From an uncultured Bacilli bacterium (GTDB taxonomy: Bacteria > Bacillota_I > Bacilli_A > RF39 > UBA660), in contig CAKPFG010000002.1 in assembly GCA_934153675.1 (NCBI GenBank), forward strand, positions 1 through 64,000: a stretch of 64,000 nt of DNA, read 5' to 3'. Positions within the stretch are counted from its first letter, which is position 1. Every line of letters begins with the position of its first letter. The notes below the pieces were generated by a model. The model was given only the letters and a program-made list of their open reading frames with translations, did not search any database and had not been told where the DNA came from. The translations under genes and the position numbers were made by a program. Shown piece by piece: positions 8,153-17,098 of this stretch.

Positions 8153-9215
8153 TCTTGAATTTGGATCAATCATTTATTTTATTATAAGAGCATATTTTGT
8201 TGGAGTATCTTTAAATGCTTTACTTTTTATAAGTAAACAAGATAATTGGATTAGTATTTTATTTGGTATTATAATTGGTATAATTCCATTATTATTATAC
8301 ATATATATTTTTAATTATGAACCAGATTTAGATATTAATAAAAAAAATATCAAACTTTTTGGTAAGACATTAGGAAATATTTTAAATATAACTATAGTTT
8401 TTTTTACACTTATTTTAATTACAACTATATTTGGTAATTTAGTTACAATAATACATGGTGACTACCTTAGTAAAACTCCAGTTTTATTTATTACTATAAC
8501 TTTTATGATAGCTATATTCTATCCTTGTACAAAAGATATTAACTCTATTGCTAGAAGTTGTCTAATTTTCTTTTACGCTTCAATATTTTTAGTGTTAATA
8601 TCTAATATTGGGCTTTTAGTACAACTTGATGTTAATAATTTTAAGCCAATATTTTTTTATAAATTGGATACGATTAAAGGGACTTTTACTTATATATCTT
8701 TTAATACTTTACCTCTTTATTTAATAAATATTATTCCAAAAAATAAAATCAAGAATAACAATAAAACTACAAAAAATATATTAATTTTTTATGTACTAGC
8801 AAATATTAGTCTCCTTGTTGTATCAATATGTATCATAGGAATATTAGGAATAAAAATGGCTATTTTATATCAACATCCAGAATTTCAAATTCTAAAACAT
8901 ATTGCTATAATAGGGCTATCTTCTCGCTTAGATAGCATACTATTTATACAATGGATAATTGATATATTAATTTTTATAATAATAGGATTATATTATGTTG
9001 TTAATACAACCCATATATTTATCAATGAAAAAAAGAATATATGTTTGTCCATATATTGCTTTATCATATCTATTGTTACTCTTTTTATAACAAATAATAT
9101 ATTTTTAAATACCTTAATAGCAAAAAAAATGCCATTTATAATAACTATAACAACCATTTTCTTTACTATTTTAATTTGCCTTAAAATTAAACATACCAAG
9201 AAAATAAAGCGTTGA
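8136..9215 (+). CDS. Spore germination permease, GerB family (B subunit)
   Basis: A 359-residue integral membrane protein with about ten hydrophobic segments, of the APC-type GerB family that forms the germinant-binding subunit. The opening ITNLEFGSIIYFIIRAYFVG is typical. The start at 8136 is preferred (AAAGGA upstream) over the TTG at 8130. Its last 45 bases overlap the end of a convergent minus-strand gene. Confidence 0.88.
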   Translation: MKKITNLEFGSIIYFIIRAYFVGVSLNALLFISKQDNWISILFGIIIGIIPLLLYIYIFNYEPDLDINKKNIKLFGKTLGNILNITIVFFTLILITTIFGNLVTIIHGDYLSKTPVLFITITFMIAIFYPCTKDINSIARSCLIFFYASIFLVLISNIGLLVQLDVNNFKPIFFYKLDTIKGTFTYISFNTLPLYLINIIPKNKIKNNNKTTKNILIFYVLANISLLVVSICIIGILGIKMAILYQHPEFQILKHIAIIGLSSRLDSILFIQWIIDILIFIIIGLYYVVNTTHIFINEKKNICLSIYCFIISIVTLFITNNIFLNTLIAKKMPFIITITTIFFTILICLKIKHTKKIKR

Positions 9216-10001
9216 TATAATAATACTAACTATTAGACAAATAATTAACATTAAAATTATTTGTTTTCTTTTTTTATGTTTTTTAGCTAATCCTTCATCA
9301 AAATCTTCTGCATTAAAATCATATGCACTTGTAAAGAATGATTTATCAAGTTCTTTTGTATCATCTTTTTTCTCTTCTTTTTCCTCTAAAACTTTTTTTA
9401 TGGATGCCACATCACCAATTGAAGTATCTGATTTAAGCTCATCTAAAAGTCCAACATCATCACTCAATTTATTTAATTTACTACTACTATGAATCGTATT
9501 TATTAAATCTTTTAATTCTGCTTCGCTGTTTTTATATTCTTTATTATGCAAATTTAAACTATTTAATTGGGAATACTCTAAATTTTTTAGGTTTCTATTT
9601 TTGGAATCATTTTCCTTATAATCATCTTTAGCCTTCGTAAGAACGTCAGAAAGATCATAATTTTTTTTAACCTTTTGTTCTTTTTCTGAAAATATTTCTG
9701 GGTTTATGTCTAAAACATCATAAACTGGTTGATCAGTCATTTTATCAGTTGGCATTTCTATTTTTAAACTGCTGTCTTCCATTGTTTTTCTTAATTCTTT
9801 TTCCTTTTTATATGATTCCCTATCATTTACTATATCCTTTATTTTTGAAATATCTATCTCATTTGAATTTTTAATAGAGCTTATAGAATCAACTTTATTT
9901 GTGTAGCCATTATATACTTTTTTATACAATTCTTTATTTTTAGTACTTCTATCTACTTTATTTGTGCTATTTTGATAATATCTATCCATCCTACTAGCCA
10001 T
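9171..10001 (-). CDS. Charged protein with a C-terminal membrane anchor
   Basis: A 276-residue protein, unrecognised. Residues 1-240 are highly charged, probably disordered or helical. A Lys/Arg cluster (KKHKKRKQ) then precedes one hydrophobic segment (IILMLIICLIVSIIISTLYF) near the C-terminus, so it looks tail-anchored with a large cytosolic part. The start has a GGTGATAGT ribosome-binding site. It is convergent with gerB and the 3' ends overlap by 45 bases. A sporulation role is only suggested by location. Confidence 0.6.
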   Translation of the reverse strand: MASRMDRYYQNSTNKVDRSTKNKELYKKVYNGYTNKVDSISSIKNSNEIDISKIKDIVNDRESYKKEKELRKTMEDSSLKIEMPTDKMTDQPVYDVLDINPEIFSEKEQKVKKNYDLSDVLTKAKDDYKENDSKNRNLKNLEYSQLNSLNLHNKEYKNSEAELKDLINTIHSSSKLNKLSDDVGLLDELKSDTSIGDVASIKKVLEEKEEKKDDTKELDKSFFTSAYDFNAEDFDEGLAKKHKKRKQIILMLIICLIVSIIISTLYFLGMFNFKAN

Positions 10002-10083
10002 ACTATCACCTTAAATATAATATATCATAAAAGTTGTTTTTTTTAAAGAGATATTTAAAAAATAAAAAGATATTTATTATATA

Positions 10084-10112
10084 TTGATTTTTTATAATTA
10101 GTCATTTATAAT
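10084..10112 (+). promoter_or_regulatory. Promoter of the ferredoxin gene
   Basis: TTGATT (10084-10089), a 17-base spacer and TATAAT (10107-10112) lie 18 bases before the gene, followed by an AGGAGGG ribosome-binding site. Confidence 0.8.
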
Positions 10113-10129
10113 CTATTTAGGAGGGATTT

Positions 10130-10327
10130 ATGAAAGCAATAGTAAATAAAGATACTTGTATTGGATGCGGTGCTTGTCAAGCCATTTGTCCTGAAATATT
10201 TAATTTTGATGACGAAGGCATAATGGAGGCTAAAGATAGTTGTATTGAAGATAAATACATTGATGATGTATTAGATGCTAAAGACGGTTGTCCCGTTGAT
10301 GCAATTGACATTTCTAAAGATGAATAA
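10130..10327 (+). CDS. Single-cluster [4Fe-4S] ferredoxin
   Basis: A 65-residue ferredoxin that carries electrons between cytosolic enzymes. Cysteines 10, 13 and 16 in CIGCGACQAIC, plus the distal CPVDAI cysteine near residue 54, can bind one 4Fe-4S cluster. Cys20 is extra. The acidic composition fits Bacillus-type ferredoxins. It has its own promoter, an AGGAGGG site and a terminator, so it is monocistronic. In Bacillus genomes a similar gene is called fer. Confidence 0.9.
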   Translation: MKAIVNKDTCIGCGACQAICPEIFNFDDEGIMEAKDSCIEDKYIDDVLDAKDGCPVDAIDISKDE

Positions 10328-10339
10328 TCATCTTTTTTT
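10316..10339 (+). terminator. Terminator of the ferredoxin gene
   Basis: An 8-bp perfect stem AAAGATGA/TCATCTTT with a 4-base loop, then a T run. The stop codon lies inside it. Confidence 0.85.
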
Positions 10340-11057
10340 ATTTATTAAGCATACTATACAATGTTTTTACCTCTTTTATTGATAACATTCTATATTCAGA
10401 TGATTTTAAACCATCTAGAGTCAAAAAAGCTATTCTTTCTCTTCTTAATTTTAATACATTATAATTTAAAGCTTTAAACATATTTTTTACTTGATGATTT
10501 TTTCCTTCGTGAATTGTTATTTCTACCAATGATGTATTATTTTTTTTATCAATTTTTCTAATTTTAACTTTACTTTTGGCAGTTTTTATTCCATTTATCA
10601 AAACACCTGTTTCTAATATTTTTATATCCTTTTTGCTAAGAATACCATCAATTTTAGCTATGTAAACTTTATCAATTTTATTTTTAGGATGCATAAGCAA
10701 ATTAGCTAAATTACCATCATTAGTTAGTATTAAAAGACCAGTTGTATCATAATCAAGTCTGCCAACAGGATATATTCTTTTCTTTTCACCAATAATATCT
10801 ATAACTGTTTTTCTATTTTTTTCATCACTGGTACTTGTTATAATTCCTCGCGGTTTATTTAACAAATAATAAACCTTTTCTTCTTTATTTTCTATAATAT
10901 TCCCATCAACTTCTATTACATCCTTACTATTTACTTTATAACCCATACAAGTTACAGTATTTCCATTAACATTTACTAATCCTTTTTTTATATATTCTTC
11001 TGCCTTGCGTCGGGAACAAAATCCCGATAAAGCTATTACTTTTTGTATTCTTTCCAT
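10338..11057 (-). CDS. rluB: 23S rRNA pseudouridine synthase RluB
   Basis: A 239-residue pseudouridine synthase of the RsuA/RluB group. An S4 RNA-binding domain at the N-terminus (QKVIALSGFCSRRKAEEYI) is followed by the catalytic domain with GRLDYDTTGLLILTNDG, where the Asp is the nucleophile. The start at 11057 is chosen for GGTGAT just upstream. It follows spmB, matching the Bacillus order dacB-spmA-spmB-rluB (ypuL). The family modifies the helix 89 region of 23S rRNA. Confidence 0.9.
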   Translation of the reverse strand: MERIQKVIALSGFCSRRKAEEYIKKGLVNVNGNTVTCMGYKVNSKDVIEVDGNIIENKEEKVYYLLNKPRGIITSTSDEKNRKTVIDIIGEKKRIYPVGRLDYDTTGLLILTNDGNLANLLMHPKNKIDKVYIAKIDGILSKKDIKILETGVLINGIKTAKSKVKIRKIDKKNNTSLVEITIHEGKNHQVKNMFKALNYNVLKLRRERIAFLTLDGLKSSEYRMLSIKEVKTLYSMLNK

Positions 11058-11097
11058 CAAATCACCAACTAGATTATACATTAAAATCATACAGGTG

Positions 11098-11649
11098 TCA
11101 AAAAAGAATATTTGTAATTATAATACTTGCAATTATACCAATCAAGTCTGCACACAATCCTGCCCATAATGCATATTTGATTTTCTTTATACCTATACTA
11201 CCAAAATATAATGTTATTACATACAAGGTAGTATCTGTAGATCCTTGCATTATTGAAGCAAGCAGTCCTATAAAACTATCTGGACCATTTGATGAATATA
11301 TACTATTTAATATTGCTAAAGAAGCACTTCCTGAGATAGGACGAATTGCTGCTAAAGGTAATATTTCAAGAGGAATATTTAAAATATGAAACAATGGTTT
11401 AATAAAGTTTAAAATGAATGATAAAAATCCACTGTTTATTAAAATATTAACACCCAATATCATAGCTAAAAATGTAGGAAAAAGACTCATAATCATACCT
11501 ACTGAATCCTTTGCCCCATCTAAAAATGTATCATACACATTAACCTTTTTCCGAATTCCATAAATTATTATTAAAAGCACTATGAAGGGTATTATAAAAT
11601 TAGAAATATATTTAACGATAATACCACTTTGTAAATATCTTATCCACAA
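11098..11649 (-). CDS. spmB: Spore maturation protein SpmB
   Basis: A 183-residue membrane protein with the nucleoside-recognition (Gate) domain. Hydrophobic helices surround the conserved AAIRPISGSASLAIL and MQGSTDTTLYVI motifs. With SpmA it is needed for full spore-core dehydration and heat resistance. It uses a TTG start with AGGAGG five bases upstream and overlaps spmA by 38 bases. The stop is TGA, which confirms TGA as a normal stop here. Confidence 0.92.
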   Translation of the reverse strand: MWIRYLQSGIIVKYISNFIIPFIVLLIIIYGIRKKVNVYDTFLDGAKDSVGMIMSLFPTFLAMILGVNILINSGFLSFILNFIKPLFHILNIPLEILPLAAIRPISGSASLAILNSIYSSNGPDSFIGLLASIMQGSTDTTLYVITLYFGSIGIKKIKYALWAGLCADLIGIIASIIITNILF

Positions 11650-12193
11650 GTATTCCTCCTATAGTTGAAATGCTAGTACCTAATATGCATGCCATTAATA
11701 TACAGGTAGGATCTGCACTATTATACATCATTCGCATCGATATTATTGTTGTAGGTACTAATGTAACCCCACTAGTATTTATAATTAAAAATGTTATCAT
11801 ACTCCTACTAGCAGTATCTTTATTCTTATTTAATTTTTGTAAAGAAGACATTGCTTTTAATCCAAATGGTGTTGCTGCACTACCCAATCCAAATACATTA
11901 GCAATAATATTACTTGCTATATAACTTAAAGATTCATCCCCCTTAGGAATTTCTGGAAATAATCTAGTAAGCACAGGTGATATAAAATTGGAAAATTTAT
12001 CTAATAATTTCGATTTTGATGCAATATTCATAAGACCCATCCATAAAGCTAATACAGGAAATATTTGAATAATCATATCTAAGCTAGTTTTAGCACTTTC
12101 CATAATTGTATTATTTACCACTTCAACATTATTGGTTACTATTGCATAAACTATCCCACTGCATATAAATATTGCCCATATTACGTTTACCAT
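11612..12193 (-). CDS. spmA: Spore maturation protein SpmA
   Basis: A 193-residue membrane protein of the Gate family. Motifs include LWMGLMNIASKSKLLD, NVFGLGSAATPFGLKAM and LIINTSGVTLVPTTII. It partners SpmB in spore maturation. It overlaps the 3' end of dacB by 7 bases and the 5' end of spmB, consistent with a single sporulation operon as in Bacillus. Confidence 0.92.
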   Translation of the reverse strand: MVNVIWAIFICSGIVYAIVTNNVEVVNNTIMESAKTSLDMIIQIFPVLALWMGLMNIASKSKLLDKFSNFISPVLTRLFPEIPKGDESLSYIASNIIANVFGLGSAATPFGLKAMSSLQKLNKNKDTASRSMITFLIINTSGVTLVPTTIISMRMMYNSADPTCILMACILGTSISTIGGILVDKIFTKWYYR

Positions 12194-13230
12194 TTATTCC
12201 TCTTTTTTGAATTAATTTTAATATATATTTTTTCTTCTTTTATTTTCTTATCACCCAAAGAAACTATAATTTTGCCTATTTGTTGTCTGTTTTTTATTTT
12301 TTTTATTTTTAACAATTGATATTTTATCTGAATGCTATTTTTTTCAGAATTGTTTAAAATATAATAAAAATTATTTTTAATATATAACTTGTATTTTTTG
12401 TAATAAGTATCATCTTTGATATTTATAATACCCTTTTTTAATATTTTATATCTTTTATAATTATTAAAACCATATTCAAATAAATCTTTATGATCAGCAA
12501 AATCATTGCCATCATTCAAAGTAATAACAACAAAATTAATGTTATTTTTTGAAGCTGTTGTAACAAGTGTTCTTCTAGCCTTCTTAGTAAAACCAGTCTT
12601 TCCACCAGTTGTATATTCATAAAGTCGCAATAATTTATTTTTATTATTCCATATATAAGTATTCTTATTCGTTTGTAATGTATATTTTTTGGTTTTAACA
12701 ATTTTTTTATATTCACCAAGATGCATAGCATAACTTGTCAAAATTGCCATATCATACGCAGTTGAATAATTACCTTTTTCTTCATCAAGCCCACTTGGAT
12801 TATTAAAATTGCTGTTTTTCATTCCAATCTCAAAAGCTTTATGATTCATCATACCAACAAAATTATCAATCCCGTTTCCAACATAATCAGCTATAGCCAA
12901 AGCTGCATCATTACCACTTCGAAGCATTAATCCATAAACTAAATCTCTTAATGTTATTTTTTCACCAATTTGAATATATATAGCTGAACCGTATGCTTTT
13001 TTTATTACATCGTTTATTAGTATCTCATCATCCATTTTACCTGACTCTATTGCCAGTACTGCTGTCATAATTTTAGATATACTAGCTACACTTCGAATTT
13101 CATGTATATTTTTTGAAGTTATTATTCTCCTATTATCAGTATCCATCAATATAAAAGAAGTTGCAGTTACATTTAATCCTTTTACAAAAAATGGAAATGA
13201 AATTAATATTATAAATATTAGTTTTTTCAT
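12187..13230 (-). CDS. dacB: Sporulation D-alanyl-D-alanine carboxypeptidase (DacB/PBP5*-type)
   Basis: A 347-residue secreted serine peptidase of the S11 family. After an N-terminal signal peptide the three active-site motifs are in order: SISK (residues 49-52), SGN in LMLRSGNDAALAIADY, and KTG in TTGGKTGFTKKA. The enzyme trims D-Ala from peptidoglycan stem peptides. Direct linkage to spmA-spmB-rluB identifies it as the DacB that controls cortex cross-linking rather than DacF. The C-terminal 110 residues are Lys/Ile-rich. Confidence 0.9.
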   Translation of the reverse strand: MKKLIFIILISFPFFVKGLNVTATSFILMDTDNRRIITSKNIHEIRSVASISKIMTAVLAIESGKMDDEILINDVIKKAYGSAIYIQIGEKITLRDLVYGLMLRSGNDAALAIADYVGNGIDNFVGMMNHKAFEIGMKNSNFNNPSGLDEEKGNYSTAYDMAILTSYAMHLGEYKKIVKTKKYTLQTNKNTYIWNNKNKLLRLYEYTTGGKTGFTKKARRTLVTTASKNNINFVVITLNDGNDFADHKDLFEYGFNNYKRYKILKKGIINIKDDTYYKKYKLYIKNNFYYILNNSEKNSIQIKYQLLKIKKIKNRQQIGKIIVSLGDKKIKEEKIYIKINSKKRNKW

Positions 13231-13271
13231 ATTTCACCTAATAAATATTATGATAAAATACTATTTTTATG

Positions 13272-13946
13272 TTAATTATAATAATCAATTAATACTTCAG
13301 TAATGTTTTTTGAAATTTTCCTTTGATAACTATCTTGTCTCAAAAGATATCTTTCATTAGCATTAGATAAAAAACCTATTTCTATAAGAACTCCTGGTAT
13401 AGTTACCTTTCTATTTAAAAGCATTGTCTTTATTTCTTTTACTTTCCTATCTGTATGTAAGTTTTTCTGAAATTTTTTCTGAAATAATAATGCAATATGT
13501 TTATTTTTTGAATTTACATCATCATAAAAAACTTGAGCGCCACGCCATGATGATGAGGATACTGAATTTAAATGAATAGATATATAAAGATCAGCTCCGG
13601 ACTCATTGATAATTTTTGACCTATTATTTAAATCACTTTTTTTTCGCTGACTTGATTTAATATAACTTAAATCATAATCACCATATCTAGTCATATAAAC
13701 AATAGCACCTTTTTGTTCTAAACTATTTTTTATTTTTTTACATATTTCCAAATTTATATCTTTTTCATAGATATCTTTATAAATAGAACCTGGATCTACT
13801 CCTCCATGGCCTGGATCTATATATATTATCTTGCCTAAAAGAGGTAAATTAGTAGCGGCAATTTTATATATACCACCCATTAATACCATTAAAATAAACA
13901 AAATAAAAACATATAGTTTTTTTTTCTTATGTATATATAATTTCAA
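13272..13946 (-). CDS. cwlD: N-acetylmuramoyl-L-alanine amidase CwlD
   Basis: A 224-residue Amidase_3 enzyme with an N-terminal membrane segment (residues 10-32). Zinc ligands are visible in IDPGHGGVDPGS (His), ISIHLN (His) and a Glu between them; the catalytic Glu is in VLIEIGFLSN. CwlD starts conversion of muramic acid to muramic-delta-lactam in the spore cortex, the mark recognised by germination lytic enzymes. It lies next to dacB-spmAB, fitting a cortex-biogenesis cluster. Confidence 0.9.
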   Translation of the reverse strand: MKLYIHKKKKLYVFILFILMVLMGGIYKIAATNLPLLGKIIYIDPGHGGVDPGSIYKDIYEKDINLEICKKIKNSLEQKGAIVYMTRYGDYDLSYIKSSQRKKSDLNNRSKIINESGADLYISIHLNSVSSSSWRGAQVFYDDVNSKNKHIALLFQKKFQKNLHTDRKVKEIKTMLLNRKVTIPGVLIEIGFLSNANERYLLRQDSYQRKISKNITEVLIDYYN

Positions 13947-14004
13947 AATATCACCTATTAAACTATATGTATTTTAAATATTTATTTGATTTTTACTATT
14001 AATA

Positions 14005-14514
14005 TTATCTTTTTTTTGTTGTATAATTATTAAACATAGCATTTTTGTCCGTTTTAAAAGTTGCAAGTGCAATTTTTTTTGTTACTTTAAAAAATCTTTT
14101 TGCACTTTCAAATATATTAATATTTTCCTCAACACTATTGTTATTTTTTAAATAATTAGTAATATTTATTATTTTATTATTAATTTTTTGGGCATTAATA
14201 GACATTTCTTTTAATAAATTTATTGTTTTATCATATAATACTTTATTATCTGTTTTAAACTCAGGTATAGTTGAAATATTAATTGTTAATAAAGTATCAT
14301 ACTTATTAGAATAACAAAAATAACTATCATAAGTTGGGTTTATTATGTGTTTTTTGATATTCCAACCCGTTTTATTTATAGTATAAACAAAACTATATAA
14401 ATCTATTATTACATTAGAGTACTGACTAAACACACTAAAACAAGGTATATTTATTAAATTATTTTTATAAACACTATTATTTTTACCAGCAAAACTTACA
14501 TTATATTGTTCCAT
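14005..14514 (-). CDS. Uncharacterised 169-residue protein
   Basis: Not recognised. The product has no signal peptide or membrane segment. It is Asn/Lys/Ile-rich, with an N-terminal half of alternating hydrophobic residues (probable beta structure) and a helical C-terminal half. The start has a GTAGGTGAAT site. It stands alone between cwlD and an RluA-family gene. No function is proposed. Confidence 0.5.
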   Translation of the reverse strand: MEQYNVSFAGKNNSVYKNNLINIPCFSVFSQYSNVIIDLYSFVYTINKTGWNIKKHIINPTYDSYFCYSNKYDTLLTINISTIPEFKTDNKVLYDKTINLLKEMSINAQKINNKIINITNYLKNNNSVEENINIFESAKRFFKVTKKIALATFKTDKNAMFNNYTTKKR

Positions 14515-14585
14515 TATTCACCTACTATCATTAATATAAATTTACTATTTTTTGATATTAAAGTCAATAAAATAATATTATTTAA

Positions 14586-15251
14586 TTAAATTTTATTATC
14601 TTTAAAAAGATTAAAGGGATAAAAAGATGGCAACTCAAGACTAAATACAACTTTTTTCTTTGAAATCGGATGAAAAAATGAAATTTGATGGGAAAATAGT
14701 GCAATCTGAGAATTCAATGCACATTTTTTGTTATATTTATGATCTCCATAAAGAGGATGATTTCTACTTGAAAATTGGACTCTTATTTGATGAGGTCTAC
14801 CTGTTTGTAAATTAATATTTACTAATGATAAATTATTCTTATAAGCAATTCTTTTAAATGAAAGAATTGCCTTTTTGCCTCTTTTTTTATCTATTTCAAC
14901 TGTATTATTTTTTTTATTTTTGGATAAATAATCTATATAGACACCTTCTTTTTCTATCAATCCACTAACAACGGCGTAATATGATTTTTCAAATTGATGA
15001 TTCCTAATCTGTTCACTTAGTCTAGATGCACATTTACTAGTTTTTGCAAAAACCATAATTCCACCAACTGGTCTATCAAGTCTATGAACTAATCCTAAAT
15101 ATACATTACCAGGTTTGTTATATTTTTTCTTTATATATTCTTTTAAAATAGATAACAAATCTAAATCTTGACTATTATCTTTCTGCGTTGGAACATTAAT
15201 TGGCTTTTCTATTACTAACATATGATTATCTTCATATAAAACGTTAATCAT
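14586..15251 (-). CDS. RluA-family RNA pseudouridine synthase
   Basis: A 221-residue pseudouridine synthase without an S4 domain. The catalytic motif is LVHRLDRPVGGIMVFAKT, with Asp as nucleophile. The motifs LQTGRPHQIRVQF and YGDHKYN are typical of the RluA/RluD superfamily. Stand-alone members act on 23S rRNA or tRNA; the substrate cannot be read from sequence. The start overlaps the end of the upstream methyltransferase gene by 8 bases, suggesting an RNA-modification operon. Confidence 0.88.
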   Translation of the reverse strand: MINVLYEDNHMLVIEKPINVPTQKDNSQDLDLLSILKEYIKKKYNKPGNVYLGLVHRLDRPVGGIMVFAKTSKCASRLSEQIRNHQFEKSYYAVVSGLIEKEGVYIDYLSKNKKNNTVEIDKKRGKKAILSFKRIAYKNNLSLVNINLQTGRPHQIRVQFSSRNHPLYGDHKYNKKCALNSQIALFSHQISFFHPISKKKVVFSLELPSFYPFNLFKDNKI

Positions 15252-16113
15252 TTATTTGATACCTTCCATATATTCCACAGGGTAAAATCAAATTATTCTT
15301 AGTAATTGGTAAGCCAATATCTCCAGAATCAACTATACCATTAGGATATTTTTTTAAAACTGTAGTTTTCAATATATTTTCCAAAACTATACTTGAAATA
15401 CCTGTTGTGTAAGAATTTATTAAGAAAAATAAAGGCTCATCACTTAATATTTCCATACAAGCTTCTATTAATTTATAAATATTATCTTCAAATTTCCATA
15501 CTTCGTTATTTGGTCCTCTACCATAACTTGGTGGATCCATTATAATAGCATCATATTTATGACCACGACGCGATTCTCTTTTTACAAATTTTAAACAGTC
15601 ATCTACTATAAATCTGATAGAATTATTTTCTAAATGTGATAATTTCATATTTTCTTTAGCCCACTCAGTCATTCCTTTTGATGCATCAACATGAACAACA
15701 TCTGCACCGGCTGCTGAGCAAGCCATTGTAGCACCACCTGTATACGCAAAAAGATTAAGTACACTTACTTTTCTTGAACATTTACCTATTTTATTCATAC
15801 AAAAATCCCAATTAATTGCTTGCTCTGGAAAAAGTCCCGTATGTTTAAATCCTGTAGGACTTACTTTAAAGGTAAGATTTTTATAAGTTATCGTCCAATA
15901 ATCCTTTAATTTATTAAAGTATTGCCAGTATCCACCACCTTTATTACTTCTATGATAAAAACCATCTATTTTTCCCCAATTATCATTTTTATCAGTATAC
16001 CACATAGCCTGTGGATCAGGTCTTCGCAATATTACTTCCCCCCAACGTTCTAACTTTTCTCCATTTCCAGCATCAATACATTCATAATCTTTCCATTCAT
16101 TACTTAATCTCAT
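15244..16113 (-). CDS. Class I SAM-dependent rRNA methyltransferase (RlmI/RlmK-like)
   Basis: A 289-residue methyltransferase. The SAM-binding motif is VLNLFAYTGGATMACSAAGA (about residues 133-152), with VVHVDASKGM after it and catalytic DPPSYGRG near residue 200. The N-terminal part (WYTDKNDNWGKIDGFYHRS) resembles the group annotated as 23S rRNA cytosine or guanine methyltransferases. It is in an operon with the downstream RluA-family gene and the upstream phosphodiesterase, with overlaps at both ends. Confidence 0.82.
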   Translation of the reverse strand: MRLSNEWKDYECIDAGNGEKLERWGEVILRRPDPQAMWYTDKNDNWGKIDGFYHRSNKGGGYWQYFNKLKDYWTITYKNLTFKVSPTGFKHTGLFPEQAINWDFCMNKIGKCSRKVSVLNLFAYTGGATMACSAAGADVVHVDASKGMTEWAKENMKLSHLENNSIRFIVDDCLKFVKRESRRGHKYDAIIMDPPSYGRGPNNEVWKFEDNIYKLIEACMEILSDEPLFFLINSYTTGISSIVLENILKTTVLKKYPNGIVDSGDIGLPITKNNLILPCGIYGRYQIND

Positions 16114-16823
16114 AAATCCTCCATTATTTTTTCTATATTATCACATATAAAATTATCACAATAACTTTTATATTTACTTAATTGTTCTTTACTTTTTATT
16201 GTCCATCCTATAATTGGTATTTTTTTTCTCAACTTTTCTACTTTTTTATTAGGAAAACCATTAACATTATAACATATAAAATCAGCTTTAGTAAATTTAT
16301 TGAAAAATAATATTTTATAAAAAAAATTATAGATAAAATTATATCTATTATTACCTGTAATTAATTGCCCACAAATATATTTTTTTCTATTATTTTTAAA
16401 CCAATTTATGGTACTAGGATTAAAGCTTTGAATTGCAAATATACCATTATAATTATCCAATATTTTTACTATATTTTTTTCTAATTTATTACCTTTATTA
16501 TATGGTTTTAATTCAATTAATATTGGTATTCTACCATTTATAAAATTTAATACTTGTTTTAACGTAACTATTTTTTTTGTATAATTATGTAAAGTACTAT
16601 AATCAGTAGTAGTAATATTAATAATTTTATTTTTATATTTAAAATATTTATCATGAGATAAAATAACTATTTTATCTTTTGTTAAGACTACATCTATTTC
16701 TACTGGAATATTTTTAAAAATAGCTTTTTCTAATGCAAGAAGGCTATTTCCACTAATATATTTATTGTGCATTCCCCTATGGGCTATTAATTTATCTAAA
16801 AATTTATTTAAATTTTTTTTCAT
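16110..16823 (-). CDS. Glycerophosphodiester phosphodiesterase family protein
   Basis: A 237-residue GDPD-fold enzyme. It carries the expected HRG in LIAHRGMHNKYISGNSL, EID in VEIDVVLTKD, and the SHDKYFKY histidine. The usual ENT motif after HRG reads GNS. The family hydrolyses glycerophosphodiesters to glycerol-3-phosphate and an alcohol. No signal peptide is present, so it is probably cytosolic. It is the last host gene before the prophage; before integration it would have lain downstream of rpsI. Confidence 0.82.
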   Translation of the reverse strand: MKKNLNKFLDKLIAHRGMHNKYISGNSLLALEKAIFKNIPVEIDVVLTKDKIVILSHDKYFKYKNKIINITTTDYSTLHNYTKKIVTLKQVLNFINGRIPILIELKPYNKGNKLEKNIVKILDNYNGIFAIQSFNPSTINWFKNNRKKYICGQLITGNNRYNFIYNFFYKILFFNKFTKADFICYNVNGFPNKKVEKLRKKIPIIGWTIKSKEQLSKYKSYCDNFICDNIEKIMEDL

Positions 16824-16903
16824 ACTATAATTTTATTCAAATAAAAATTTTTATATTATAAAAAATGAAAAGTAAATTATTACAATTTAAAATAACAAAA
16901 AAA

Positions 16904-16926
16904 CTCATAAACATTGAGTTTATGAG
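16904..16926 (-). terminator. Original rpsI terminator, displaced to the left end of the prophage
   Basis: A perfect 9-bp stem CTCATAAAC/GTTTATGAG with loop ATTGA, next to an A run that is a T run on the minus strand. A nearly identical hairpin lies at 47251-47275 beside rpsI. It is inferred to be the pre-integration rpsI terminator. Confidence 0.8.
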
Positions 16927-16944
16927 ATAAATTTGGTATGCAAT

Positions 16945-16954
16945 TATCGTTTTG
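16945..16954. other. attL core
   Basis: The 10-bp TATCGTTTTG is identical to 47296-47305, which contains the last two sense codons and part of the stop codon of rpsI. Read on the minus strand it would restore AAA CGA TAA, a complete S9 C-terminus. Confidence 0.8.
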
Positions 16955-16995
16955 TAAATTGATGTCCTTTATATTTCAAGGAAAAAAAGGGTATT

Positions 16996-17016
16996 TGTGT
17001 GCTACTTGTGTGTTAC
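16996..17016. repeat. Left integrase arm-type repeats
   Basis: Two direct copies of TGTGTGCTAC (the second is TGTGTGTTAC) at an 11-bp period, about 45 bases inside attL. The same repeat occurs three times near attR at 47173-47204. Confidence 0.65.
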
Positions 17017-17057
17017 TGAATAGACTTTATAAGTATTTTATTTTATTAAATAGACAT

Positions 17058-17090
17058 AAAAAAAGAGGTAAGGACATTAATATCCTTACC
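17058..17090 (-). terminator. Terminator of the late/lysis operon
   Basis: An 8-bp stem GGTAAGGA/TCCTTACC with an 8-base loop and a 7-T run on the minus strand, just after the endolysin stop. Confidence 0.85.
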
Positions 17091-17098
17091 AATTTTAA

